From Nocardia amikacinitolerans NBRC 108937 (GTDB lineage Bacteria; Actinomycetota; Actinomycetes; Mycobacteriales; Mycobacteriaceae), in NCBI RefSeq assembly GCF_001612615.1, contig NZ_BDAU01000038.1, positions 1 to 64,000 of the forward strand: a stretch of 64,000 bases of DNA, read 5' to 3'. The notes under the pieces were generated by a model. The model ran no database searches. It was not told where the DNA came from and was given only the letters and a program-made list of their open reading frames with translations. Position 1 is the stretch's first letter. Each line of letters begins with the position of its first letter. Shown here in pieces: positions 11,248 through 19,743 of the stretch. Made by a program: the position numbers and the translations under genes.

Positions 11248-12431
11248 CGTCCAACCCGTTCCGCCAGAAGACCTTCCAGCTCTCCTGCCCCCGGCACCGC
11301 CCCACCATCCGACCGCCAAGCGGCGGCGATCCGCACGTTCCCGTTCTCCGCACGGTCGAGCACCCCGATCTCCCGGAGTCCACGCGAACCGTCCGCACGG
11401 CGCTCCACATGCAGCACCACCTGGATCGCGGCGGCGAGTTGGCTGTGCAGGGCGGCGCGGTCCATGCCGCCGAGTGCCGCGAGGGCTTCCAGCCGGGCGG
11501 GCACTTCGCGCGGGGAGTTCGCGTGGACGGTGCCCGCGCCGCCGTCGTGGCCGGTGTTCAACGCGGTCAGCAGGTCGACCACTTCGGCTCCGCGCACCTC
11601 GCCGACGACGATTCGGTCCGGTCGCATGCGCAGCGCTTGCCGCACCAGGTCGCGGACCGTGACCACGCCGACGCCCTCGACGTTCGCCGTGCGCGCGACG
11701 AGGCGCACCACGTGTGGGTGCGGCGGCGCGAGCTCGGCCGCGTCTTCGACGCACACGATCCGTTCGCGGGCGTCGACCTTGGCGAGCAGTCCGGACAACA
11801 GTGTCGTCTTTCCCGCGCCCGTGCCGCCGACCACCAGGAACGCGAGCCGGGCTCGGATGATTCGCTCCAGCAGCGTTTTCGCCTCCGGCGGCACGGCGCC
11901 GGCACTGGCGAGCGCGTCCAAACCCTGGGTGGCGGGCCGCAATACCCGCAGCGAGAGGCAGGTGCCGCCGTGCGCGATCGGCGCGAGCACGGCGTGCAGC
12001 CGGACGCCGAACGAATCACCAAGCGCCGCTTCGCTTCCGGCCAACCGGCCGTCCACCCACGGCTGCGCGTCGTCGAGTCTGCGGCCCGCCGCGAGCGCCA
12101 ACCGCTGGGCCAACCTGCGTATCGCGGCCTCGTCCTGGAAGGTGACCGAGGTCTTCTCCAGACCGTGCCCCCGGTCGATCCAGACCGCGTCGGGCGCTGT
12201 CACCAGCACGTCCGCCACCCGTGGGTCGTGCAGCAGCGGTTCCAGCACGCCCGCACCGGTCATCTCGGTCTGCAACAGCCGCAACGCCCGTAGCAGGTCG
12301 GTATCACCGAGCACGCCGCCCGCTTCGGCGCGAATGGCCGCCGCCACGGCCGCCGGTTCCGGCGCGCTCGGCGTGCCCGCCAGCCGTTCCCGCACGCGAT
12401 CCAGCAGCTCGGCCGTCACGAGCGCGCTCAT
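11244..12431 (-). CDS. tadA: Type II/IV secretion ATPase, TadA/CpaF family
   Basis: A 395-aa hexameric ATPase that powers Tad pilus assembly. N-terminal domain, then Walker A GGTGAGKTT (about residues 202-210), an Asp box region VCVEDAAEL, Walker B-type segment RIVVGEVRG and the His-box NTGHDGGAGTVHANSP. The ATG at 12431 overlaps the ssd stop (ATGA); the longer frame up to 12794 is a shadow of ssd. Family length is 350-450 aa. Downstream genes tadB, tadC and the pseudopilins complete the system. Corresponds to Rv3659c. Confidence 0.95.
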   Translation of the reverse strand: MSALVTAELLDRVRERLAGTPSAPEPAAVAAAIRAEAGGVLGDTDLLRALRLLQTEMTGAGVLEPLLHDPRVADVLVTAPDAVWIDRGHGLEKTSVTFQDEAAIRRLAQRLALAAGRRLDDAQPWVDGRLAGSEAALGDSFGVRLHAVLAPIAHGGTCLSLRVLRPATQGLDALASAGAVPPEAKTLLERIIRARLAFLVVGGTGAGKTTLLSGLLAKVDARERIVCVEDAAELAPPHPHVVRLVARTANVEGVGVVTVRDLVRQALRMRPDRIVVGEVRGAEVVDLLTALNTGHDGGAGTVHANSPREVPARLEALAALGGMDRAALHSQLAAAIQVVLHVERRADGSRGLREIGVLDRAENGNVRIAAAWRSDGGAVPGAGELEGLLAERVGR

Positions 12432-13540
12432 CGTCCGCTCCGCACCGTCGGCGCACCGAGCACGGCGAGCACCGCGTCGGCCGCGTCCGTGAGCGGTCCG
12501 CGCCGCGGGGTGGGGAGCCCACCGCGTTCCAATCGACCCGCGAGGCCCCCTTGGGCGCGCACGGCCGCGAGCAGCGGTAGATCGAGCACCTCGGCCACTT
12601 CGGCTCCGCGCAGACCGCCCGGCGCCGGACCTCGGACCACCAAGCCCTGGTTGGGATTTCGCCGACCGATGAACGCCGCGACGGACTCCGCCGCCGCCAC
12701 CGCCCGCAGTGTCGCCTGCACGACCAACACCACCAGATCCGCGCGGTCGAGCATCTGCTCGGCGTGCGCGCCGCGTTCGCCGGAAATGTCGCAAATCACG
12801 AGATCGCCTGCGGCACGGCCTGCTTCGATCACCGCGCGCACCGCGCCGGCGCCGATACGGCCCGGCAATCTACCGGCACCGCCGCGGCCGCAGGACAGCA
12901 CGCCGAGCCCCGGCGCTGCCCTCGGCAGTGCGCTGTGCAGTGCCGCTGCCGCGACCCTGCCGTCCTCGACGACCAGGTCCGGCCAGCGTGGTCCCGTAGC
13001 CTTCTCTATGCCCAACAGCAGGTCGAGACCGCCGCCGAAGGGCGCCCCGTCGACGAGCAGCACGTCGCGCCGGAACCCTTCGGCGGCGGCGCGCAGGGCT
13101 GTCGCCGCGGCGAGAACGGAGGCACCCGCGCCACCGGATCCGCTCGCGAAAGCCACGGCGATGCCGTCGGAAGCACGCCGCTCGCCGTGCTCAGCAAACT
13201 TCTCGACAAGCCCCTCGGCGGACGCGGGCAGTGCGATGACGCGCTCGGCTCCGACCGCCGCCGCGGCCTGCCAATCGGACAGTTCGGGCTCCCCGTCGGT
13301 CACCAGAACGACGCCCGCCCGCCGGGCACAACCGGCCGCCGCGCACGAGCGCGCCCCCGCTGTGTCGAGGATCACCAGGGGCGTTCCGGACCAGACATGC
13401 CTGCCCACCGGCGGCTCGCGCTCGTCGAGCTGGCGTTCCGCGGCCGCCGCCACCCGGCGGACCTCGTCGCGCAGCCGGACATCCCGGATGAGCACGAGCG
13501 CGGGCGATGAGCGGGCGGTCTGCGCGGCGTCGGTATCCAT
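12428..13540 (-). CDS. ssd: Septum-site-determining protein Ssd / CpaE-like MinD-family protein
   Basis: A 370-aa first gene of the Tad operon (Rv3660c position). A receiver-like N-terminal part (ALVLIRDVRLRDEVRRV...VLVTDGEPELSDW) is followed by a MinD/ParA-type domain: deviant P-loop ASGSGGAGAS (no lysines), DVLLVDGAPFGGGLDLLLG, and later DLVICDISG and DLVVLVVQATLRAV. The missing P-loop lysines suggest weak or no ATP hydrolysis, as proposed for Ssd-like proteins. In M. tuberculosis Ssd affects septation, and in Caulobacter CpaE localises the pilus. The ATG at 13540 is the first plausible start. Two DnaA boxes lie 53-79 bp upstream. Confidence 0.87.
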   Translation of the reverse strand: MDTDAAQTARSSPALVLIRDVRLRDEVRRVAAAAERQLDEREPPVGRHVWSGTPLVILDTAGARSCAAAGCARRAGVVLVTDGEPELSDWQAAAAVGAERVIALPASAEGLVEKFAEHGERRASDGIAVAFASGSGGAGASVLAAATALRAAAEGFRRDVLLVDGAPFGGGLDLLLGIEKATGPRWPDLVVEDGRVAAAALHSALPRAAPGLGVLSCGRGGAGRLPGRIGAGAVRAVIEAGRAAGDLVICDISGERGAHAEQMLDRADLVVLVVQATLRAVAAAESVAAFIGRRNPNQGLVVRGPAPGGLRGAEVAEVLDLPLLAAVRAQGGLAGRLERGGLPTPRRGPLTDAADAVLAVLGAPTVRSGR

Positions 13541-13592
13541 GCAGGTCAGCGTGGTGTAATCGACGGCTCGCCAGAAGACCCGAGATGCCGAA

Positions 13593-13619
13593 TGTGGATA
13601 ACTCCGCCGCTGTGGACAA
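13593..13619 (-). promoter_or_regulatory. Two DnaA boxes upstream of ssd
   Basis: TGTGGATAA at 13593-13601 and TGTGGACAA at 13611-13619. Read on the minus strand they are TTGTCCACA then TTATCCACA, the actinobacterial and classical DnaA-box consensus sequences, both perfect, in the same orientation and 18 bp apart. They sit in the ssd promoter region, away from dnaA. Suggests control of ssd/tad transcription by DnaA. Confidence 0.7.
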
Positions 13620-13654
13620 CCGCCGAGCCGGCGAAAAGGGTGAACCGTCCCCGA

Positions 13655-13750
13655 AATAGAGGACGGCCCCAGCCGGGGGGGGAGGAGGCTGGGGCCGTCG
13701 GGTTCAGCCCCGGGGGGTCGGGCTGAACGCGCCTGGACCATGTCCAGGTG
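13655..13750 (-). ncRNA. 6C-type small RNA (M. tuberculosis B11 homologue)
   Basis: Minus-strand RNA with two strong hairpins whose loops are C-runs. One is stem 13720-13728/13702-13710 with loop GACCCCCCG; the other is stem 13687-13699/13662-13674 (13 bp) with loop TCCTCCCCCCCC. A small 5' hairpin lies at 13732-13748. A -10-like TAGTAT at 13762-13757 would start a transcript near 13750, giving about 95 nt, close to the known B11 size. B11/6C lies between Rv3660c and Rv3661 in M. tuberculosis, the same position as here. 6C RNAs act by C-rich loops pairing with G-rich mRNA sites. Ends are approximate. Confidence 0.85.
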
Positions 13751-13907
13751 CCAGCAATACTACACCCAATCCCTGGCCGTCACGCAAGTCTGTCGGCGAA
13801 GAACTTTGCCGTCGCCGCCGCTCCGGCGTCTCCCGGGCAAACTCGTGGCCGCCGCCGCAGACCCGACCCGGCCACCGCCATTTGCATCGCGTGCATATTC
13901 TGGACGG

Positions 13908-14777
13908 GTGACGGCCGAGGGCGACCAGACAACCGTTCCCGACCACCGGGCGGACGCCGCGACGACGGCGAACAGCACTCCGGGCAGACGCGGGCGCGTC
14001 GCCGCGTTCTTCGATCTGGACAAGACGGTGATCGCCAAATCGAGCACCTTCGTGTTCAGCAAGCCGTTCTTCGCCCAGGGTCTGCTCAACCGCAGAGCGG
14101 TGCTGGAGAGCAGCTACGCGCACTTCCTGTTCCTGCTGTCCGGCGCCGACCACGACCAAATGGAGCGCATGCGTGAACATCTGACGAAGATGTGCGCCGG
14201 CTGGGACGTCGAACAGGTGAAATCCATTGTCGCCGAGACACTTCACGAGCTGGTCGACCCGCTGATCTACGCCGAGGCCGCCGATCTCATCGCCGACCAC
14301 AAGATTCGGGGCCACGACGTGGTGATCGTCTCGGCCTCCGGCGAGGAGATGGTCGGGCCCATCGCGGAGGTGCTCGGCGCCTCGCACACCGCGGCAACCA
14401 GGATGGTCGTCGCGGACGGCAAGTACACCGGCGAGGTCGAGTTCTACTGCTACGGCGAGGGCAAGGTCGAGGCCATCGAAAAGCTCGCCGCCACAGAGGG
14501 TTACGACCTCTCGCGCTGCTACGCCTATTCCGATTCGGTGACCGATCTGCCGATGCTGAGCGCCGTCGGCCACCCGACGGCGGTGAATCCGGATCGCACG
14601 CTACGCCGCGAGGCGGTCACGCGCGGCTGGCCGATCCTCACCTTCTCCAACCCGGTCTCGCTGTGGGCGCGATTCCAGTCGCCCTCGTCCACCACCCTTG
14701 CCGCGACTGCGGCCGTCGGACTCAGCGCGGTGCTGGCCGGAGCCATCAGTTACCGCCTGCTGCGCCGCCGCCGGTGA
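13908..14777 (+). CDS. HAD-family phosphatase (SerB-like, Rv3661 type)
   Basis: A 289-aa HAD-IB hydrolase. Motif I DLDKTV places the nucleophile Asp36 and acid/base Asp38. Motif II is VIVSASGEE, and motif III/IV is GKVEAIEKL...CYAYSDSVTDLPML. A C-terminal hydrophobic helix (STTLAATAAVGLSAVLAGAISY) with a basic tail anchors it in the membrane. Homologues are annotated phosphoserine phosphatase-like or lysophospholipid phosphatases; the substrate is not evident. The GTG at 13908 (VTAEGDQTT) is preferred because upstream codons overlap the 6C RNA promoter. Monocistronic, and divergent from the ssd operon. Confidence 0.9.
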   Translation: MTAEGDQTTVPDHRADAATTANSTPGRRGRVAAFFDLDKTVIAKSSTFVFSKPFFAQGLLNRRAVLESSYAHFLFLLSGADHDQMERMREHLTKMCAGWDVEQVKSIVAETLHELVDPLIYAEAADLIADHKIRGHDVVIVSASGEEMVGPIAEVLGASHTAATRMVVADGKYTGEVEFYCYGEGKVEAIEKLAATEGYDLSRCYAYSDSVTDLPMLSAVGHPTAVNPDRTLRREAVTRGWPILTFSNPVSLWARFQSPSSTTLAATAAVGLSAVLAGAISYRLLRRRR

Positions 14778-15389
14778 CGGCCGACGGCGCGGTGCTGATC
14801 ATTGACTGGTGGGCCGGAACGGCCGCCGCCGCGCTGTTCAACGGGGCAACCGACAACTTGCCGGAGGGGTCGGCCGACCCGATAACGGGGGCGGCCGCGA
14901 CCAGGCATTTAACCACGAAACGCCGACAGACACGCCGATAATTCAGTGCTTTCTCAACCCTTGAGTGAGCCCACTCACAGTGGTAGAAAGGAGGCACGGA
15001 AGGACGGAAGGCCAAGGCGGAGCCGGAAGAGAAGGTTCAGTCTCCCATCCCACCCTTCCCAGCACGGACACCAGGCACCCACGCGGAGCACGCCGCGACA
15101 AGGGCAGAAGCGTTGTGGGCCTGCGAGATTCGGATTGTCGACGGCGAAGGCCTCGCACAGGTTGCGGGGATGAACCGGCGGAGTTCGAATAGTCGCCGAG
15201 GCCGCAGAACACAACCCACCTAGCACGCTTGGTAACCCGGTAGTCCGTGCTAGCGGGCGGTGAGGTCGTCAACGACAACGCCGCCCGCTTTGATGTGCGG
15301 GGTCCATGCCGAACCTCGCGCGAGCGCACGCGCTATCGAACCCGCGCACGCGGCATTCGACCAACGCAGGCGGCACCGAAGCCGAGCCG
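14778..15389. other. Intergenic region between convergent genes
   Basis: About 610 bp between the HAD phosphatase and the Fic-like gene. A strong anti-SD match (AAAGGAGG near 14986) is not followed by a start codon. Small inverted repeats occur at 15220-15253 and 15252-15289. No gene is supported. Confidence 0.4.
15252..15289 (-). terminator. Possible terminator of the dpp/Fic-like operon
   Basis: AGCGGGCGG at 15252-15260 pairs with CCGCCCGCT at 15281-15289, and an inner GTCG/CGAC pair sits in the loop. It lies 100 nt past the stop of the last gene of the minus-strand operon. No T-run. Confidence 0.4.
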
Positions 15390-16163
15390 CTACCCCGCCG
15401 CCGCGTCCGCGATCGACGTCGCCTCCCGTGCGCCGTCCTCCAGCGCACCGCAGCAGAAAATCACCCATCCGCCGACCGCGTCCGGCCGACCGGTCCCGAA
15501 TTCCGCCGCGGCGGCGTCGTACGCCTGCTTGCGCCGCAACCAGAACACCTCCGGCACCCCCAGGCTGTGCGGGTCGAGCCCCCTTGCCACCGACACCAAC
15601 CGCGAGGCCGCGCGCGCCACGATCCCGTCGGCCGTGCCGAACGGCCGCAGCGCGAGCAGCTCGCCGTGCACCACCGCCGCGACGACGGGCGCGGGCGCCT
15701 TCGTGGTCAACACCGTCTGCGCGAGCAGGTCGAGCCGCTCGGCGACGCCCGGATCCGTGCGCGGCCGCCCGAGCAGCTCCTCGTCGGAGACCAGATCGGC
15801 GGCGGCGAGCAGGTGCAGCCGGGCGAGGGCCTGGAGCGGCGCGCGCTGCCAGGTGCTCGTGAGGTTGCGCAGGGCGTCGCCGTCGAGCGCCTGGCCGACG
15901 CGCAGCGAGCCGGCCAGGATCGGATCCTCGACCCGCCCGTCCGCGGGCAGGTCGGTGCTGCCGCCGTCGATGGCCGCCGAAGACCGGGCCGCGCGCACCG
16001 CCGCCTCGGCCGCTGTGGTCGGCCAGCCGCGGCGGTTCGACTTGTGCCGGTGCACCGCGGCGAGGGCATCGCGGGCGCGGTCGGCGGCGTCGCGCACGCC
16101 GGACAGGTCGACGAGGGGCTGCAGCGGGTCGGTCACGAAAGACGAGGCTACTTGCGCGCCCAC
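15390..16163 (-). CDS. Degenerate Fic/DOC-like protein (Rv3662c type)
   Basis: A 257-aa all-helical protein, the last gene of the dpp operon, one base past the dppD stop. The middle to C-terminal part resembles a Fic fold. VHGELLALRPFGTADGIVARAASRL aligns with the Fic motif HxFx(D/E)GNGRxxR, but the catalytic His is replaced by Arg and the GNGR anion hole by ADGIVAR. AMP transfer is therefore unlikely. GTG at 16163 chosen; GTG at 16136 is an alternative, and the M. tuberculosis homologue (256 aa) supports the longer form. Possibly a structural or regulatory pseudoenzyme. Function unknown. Confidence 0.8.
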   Translation of the reverse strand: MGAQVASSFVTDPLQPLVDLSGVRDAADRARDALAAVHRHKSNRRGWPTTAAEAAVRAARSSAAIDGGSTDLPADGRVEDPILAGSLRVGQALDGDALRNLTSTWQRAPLQALARLHLLAAADLVSDEELLGRPRTDPGVAERLDLLAQTVLTTKAPAPVVAAVVHGELLALRPFGTADGIVARAASRLVSVARGLDPHSLGVPEVFWLRRKQAYDAAAAEFGTGRPDAVGGWVIFCCGALEDGAREATSIADAAAG

Positions 16164-16164
16164 C

Positions 16165-17850
16165 TCACCCCGCGAGCAGATCCCGCCCGGGGATCGCGTC
16201 GAGCAGCCTGCGCGTGTAGTCCTCGCGCGGATGGTCGAAGACCTCCTCGGCGCTCGCCGCCTCGACCACCCTGCCCTGCTGCATGACCAGCACGTTGTCG
16301 GCGATCTGGCGCACAACGGCCAAGTCGTGCGAGATGAACAGGTACGACAGACCCAGCTCGGCCTGCAGGTCGTTGAGCAGATTCAGGATCTGCGCCTGCA
16401 CGAGCACGTCCAGCGCGGACACGGCCTCGTCGCAGACCACCACTTCGGGCGACAACGCAAGCGCCCGCGCGATCGCGACCCGCTGACGCTGACCGCCGGA
16501 CAGCTCGTTCGGATAGCGCCGCTGCACCGATGCGGGCAGCGAAACCTTGTCGAGCAGGTCACGCACCGTCGCGGCGCGCTCTTTCGAGGTGCCGATCTTG
16601 TGCGTGCGCAGCGGCTCCTCGATCGTGCGGAAGATCGAGTACATCGGGTCCAGCGAGCCGTACGGGTCCTGGAAGATGGCCTGCACGCGCCGACGAAAAG
16701 CGAAGGCGCTCTTGCGATCCAGCTTCGCGACGTCGCGTCCGTCGAAGGTCACCGCGCCGGAGGTCGGCGCGAGCAGGCCGAGCACCATCTGCGCGACGGT
16801 CGACTTGCCCGAACCGGATTCGCCGACGATGGCCGTGGTTGTGCCGCGGCGCAGCCGGAAGGACACCTCGTCGACAGCGCGGAACTCCGACGACTTCCAC
16901 GGCGCCCCACCGCGAATCGGGAACACCTTCGTGAGGCGCTCGGCGACAACCACATCGGCCGACTCGACCGCGGCGCCCTGTTCGGCCACCTCCACCGCAT
17001 GCTCCCGGATCTCGATCCGCTTGCGCACCGCCGAGAGCCGCTGCGAGGCGAGCGAGGGCGCGGAGTTCACGAGCTTCTTGGTGTAGGTGTGCTGCGGATC
17101 GCGCAGGATGCGCAGCGCGGGGCCGGATTCCACCACCCGCCCGCGATACATCACCACCAGGTGCTCGGCTCGCTCGGCGGCCAGTCCGAGGTCGTGCGTG
17201 ATGAGCAGGACGGCGGTGCCCAGTTCGCTGGTCAGCGAATCGAGATGGTCGAGAATCTGGTGCTGGACGGTGACGTCGAGCGCCGAGGTCGGTTCGTCGG
17301 CGATCAACAGCTTGGGGCGGCACGACAACCCGATCGCGATCAGCGCCCGCTGCCGCATGCCGCCGGAGAATTCGTGCGGGTACTGGTTCACCCGGCGTGC
17401 GGCATCGGACATACCGGCTTCCTCGAGCAGTTCGACGGCTCGCTTCGCCGCCGCCGACCCTTTGGCGATCCCGTTGGCCGCCAACGTCTCCCGCACCTGA
17501 AAGCCGACCTTCCACACCGGATTCAGATTGGACATCGGGTCCTGCGGCACCAGCCCGATGCCGCGACCGCGCACCGCGACGATCTCCTTCTTCGACGCCT
17601 TGGTGAGGTCCTTGCCGTCGAAGACGATCGACCCCGACGTGACCCGCCCGGTGCCGGGCAGCAGGTCGATGACGGCGTGCGCGGTCGTGGTCTTCCCGGA
17701 GCCCGACTCCCCGACGATCGCCACGGTCTGCCCCGGATACACCGCGAGGCTCACGTCCTGCACGGCGGGCACCTGCCTGCCCTCGGCGCTGAAACAGACG
17801 TTCAGGTCGCGGATTTCGAGCAGCGGACGGTCCGGCATCGCGGCGCTCAC
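16165..17850 (-). CDS. dppD: Dipeptide/oligopeptide ABC transporter, fused double ATPase
   Basis: A 561-aa protein carrying two ABC ATPase domains in one chain (DppD plus DppF equivalents). Domain 1 has Walker A GESGSGKTT, signature FSGGMRQR and Walker B LLIADEPTSALD. Domain 2 has Walker A GESGSGKST, signature LSGGQRQR and Walker B VVVCDEAVSALD (Pro replaced by Ala). It energises uptake of peptides through DppBC. The GTG at 17850 overlaps the dppC stop (GTGA); an ATG four codons later is an alternative. The fused form is also present in mycobacteria (Rv3663c). Confidence 0.95.
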   Translation of the reverse strand: MSAAMPDRPLLEIRDLNVCFSAEGRQVPAVQDVSLAVYPGQTVAIVGESGSGKTTTAHAVIDLLPGTGRVTSGSIVFDGKDLTKASKKEIVAVRGRGIGLVPQDPMSNLNPVWKVGFQVRETLAANGIAKGSAAAKRAVELLEEAGMSDAARRVNQYPHEFSGGMRQRALIAIGLSCRPKLLIADEPTSALDVTVQHQILDHLDSLTSELGTAVLLITHDLGLAAERAEHLVVMYRGRVVESGPALRILRDPQHTYTKKLVNSAPSLASQRLSAVRKRIEIREHAVEVAEQGAAVESADVVVAERLTKVFPIRGGAPWKSSEFRAVDEVSFRLRRGTTTAIVGESGSGKSTVAQMVLGLLAPTSGAVTFDGRDVAKLDRKSAFAFRRRVQAIFQDPYGSLDPMYSIFRTIEEPLRTHKIGTSKERAATVRDLLDKVSLPASVQRRYPNELSGGQRQRVAIARALALSPEVVVCDEAVSALDVLVQAQILNLLNDLQAELGLSYLFISHDLAVVRQIADNVLVMQQGRVVEAASAEEVFDHPREDYTRRLLDAIPGRDLLAG

Positions 17851-18800
17851 CTCTTCCTCGCCTTCGGGTCGAGCGCGTCGCGCACCGCGTCGCCGAGCAT
17901 GATGAAGCTCAGCACCGTGATGGCCAGCGCGGCGGCGGGGTAGAACAAGATCGGCGAGGTCCGCAGGTCGTTCTTGGCCCTGGCGATGTCGCCGCCCCAG
18001 GACACGATGTCGGGCGGCAGACCGACACCGAGATACGACAGCGTCGCCTCGGCGACGATGAAGACTCCCAACCAGATGGTGGAGACCACGATGAGCGGCC
18101 CCGCCGCGTTGGGCAGCACGTGCCGCACCAGCGTTCCCGTCCGCGAGACACCCAACGCCTTTGCCGCCGTGACATATTCGCTGTTCTTGGCCTCGATGAC
18201 CGCGCCGCGCGCGATGCGTGCCGCCTGCGGCCAGGTGAACGAGGCGAGCACCAGGACGACGTTCCACATGGTCGCGGGCCGCAGCATCTGGAGCAGGACG
18301 ATCGCGGCGAGCACCATCGGGATGGCGTAGAAGATCTCCGCGATGCGCGAGACGATCTCGTCGAGCACTCCGCCGAAGAACCCGGCAAGCGCGCCGAGCG
18401 TGCCGCCGATCAGCACGAACAACGCCGCCGCCCCGATCCCGACCAGCACCGAGGCGCGCGCGCCGTAGAGGGTGCGGGTGTAGACGTCGCAGCCCTGCCG
18501 GTCGAAACCGAACGGGTGCCCTGGGCGCGGGGGCGCCATGATGTCGTCGCCGAGGCACCGGCGCGGATCCTGATCGGTGAACAGGCCCGGCCACAGCACG
18601 ACGACCGTCACCGCCACGATCAACAGAACCGCGACGAGGAAGATCGGATTGCGCCGCAGCTGCCGCCAGGCGTCGCCCCAGATGCTCGTCGGCTCGCCCG
18701 ACGTGTCGACGCGGTCGGTGGCCAGCACCTCGACCTCGTCCGGCGGCGCGACGTAGTACTCCTGACCGGGCCTGCTCACGTCTTTCTCCAGCTCAGGCAT
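17847..18800 (-). CDS. dppC: Dipeptide ABC transporter permease
   Basis: A 317-aa inner-membrane permease of the peptide importer. A ~50-residue cytoplasmic N-terminus is followed by a first helix (NPIFLVAVLLIVAVTVVVLW), an external loop with GHPFGFDRQGCDV typical of DppC, and the BPD-transport domain with the EAA loop (EYVTAAKALGVSRTGTLVRH). It overlaps dppB by 8 nt and dppD by GTGA. Operon order dppA-dppB-dppC-dppD is standard. Confidence 0.96.
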   Translation of the reverse strand: MPELEKDVSRPGQEYYVAPPDEVEVLATDRVDTSGEPTSIWGDAWRQLRRNPIFLVAVLLIVAVTVVVLWPGLFTDQDPRRCLGDDIMAPPRPGHPFGFDRQGCDVYTRTLYGARASVLVGIGAAALFVLIGGTLGALAGFFGGVLDEIVSRIAEIFYAIPMVLAAIVLLQMLRPATMWNVVLVLASFTWPQAARIARGAVIEAKNSEYVTAAKALGVSRTGTLVRHVLPNAAGPLIVVSTIWLGVFIVAEATLSYLGVGLPPDIVSWGGDIARAKNDLRTSPILFYPAAALAITVLSFIMLGDAVRDALDPKARKR

Positions 18801-19719
18801 AGCGGATCCTCGGGTCGAGTGCGGCGTAGAGCAGATCCACGATCAAATTGGCGATCAGGAAGATCACCACCAGTACGGTCACGAACGAGACGACCGTCGG
18901 CGGCTCCACCCGCTGGATCGCCTGGTACAGCGTGCCGCCGACGCCGGGGATGTTGAAGATGCCCTCGGTGACGATGGCACCACCGATCAGCGCGCCGAGG
19001 TCGGCGCCGAGGAAGGTGACCACCGGAATCATGGAATTGCGCAGAATGTGCACGGTCACCACGCGCCGCCTGCTCAACCCTTTGGCGGTCGCGGTGCGCA
19101 CGTAGTCGGCGGACATGTTCTCCGCCACCGAGTTTCGCGTCAGCCGCAGCACATAGGCGAACGAGAGCGAACCGAGCACGAACGCGGGCAACAGCAGTTC
19201 CGCGAAACTCGCCTTCCCGCTGACGGTCGTCGGCGCGATACCCCACTTCACCCCGAACAGGAATTGCGCGAGATAACCGATGACGAACACCGGCACCGCG
19301 ATGATGACCAGACTCGCCACCAGCATCGTCGAATCGAACAGCTTGCCCTTGCGCAACCCCGCGATCAGACCGAACACGATGCCGAAAACGCCCTCGATGA
19401 ACACCGCCATGAAGGCGAGCCGGATCGTGATCGGAAAGGCGCGCGCCAACTCGTCGCGGACCGGACGGCCCGAGTAGGCGGTGCCGAAATCGAAGGTCAG
19501 AATGCCTTTCAGATAGAGCAGGTACTGCATGAAGAACGGCTCGTCGAGGTGATACCTGGCCCGCAGCTGAGCCTCGACGGCCGGGGTGAGCGGCTTCTCA
19601 CCGGCCAGCGCCTTGATCGGGTCGCCGGGGATGAGGAAGACCATCGCGTAGATGAGCAGCGTCGCGCCGAGGAACACCGGGATCATCTGGAGCAGGCGCC
19701 GCAGGACATACCAAGCCAT
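18793..19719 (-). CDS. dppB: Dipeptide ABC transporter permease
   Basis: A 308-aa permease with the DppB-type N-terminus MAWYVLRRLLQMIPVFLGAT, a family-typical first helix and a GDPIKALAG motif, followed by five more helices. The EAA loop is DYVRTATAKGLSRRRVVTVH. The ATG at 19719 has GGAGGGAAAT immediately upstream. It pairs with DppC to form the translocation channel. 24 bp separate it from dppA. Confidence 0.96.
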   Translation of the reverse strand: MAWYVLRRLLQMIPVFLGATLLIYAMVFLIPGDPIKALAGEKPLTPAVEAQLRARYHLDEPFFMQYLLYLKGILTFDFGTAYSGRPVRDELARAFPITIRLAFMAVFIEGVFGIVFGLIAGLRKGKLFDSTMLVASLVIIAVPVFVIGYLAQFLFGVKWGIAPTTVSGKASFAELLLPAFVLGSLSFAYVLRLTRNSVAENMSADYVRTATAKGLSRRRVVTVHILRNSMIPVVTFLGADLGALIGGAIVTEGIFNIPGVGGTLYQAIQRVEPPTVVSFVTVLVVIFLIANLIVDLLYAALDPRIRYA

Positions 19720-19743
19720 ATTTCCCTCCGGCCTCCGCGGCGG

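Noticed and set aside
13662..13728. Paired terminators between ssd and the HAD phosphatase
   Set aside because: The genes are divergent, so terminators make little sense; the C-run loops and location fit the 6C RNA.
14978..15000. Possible gene start after AAAGGAGG
   Set aside because: No ATG, GTG or TTG falls at usable spacing and the following frames show no protein-like composition.
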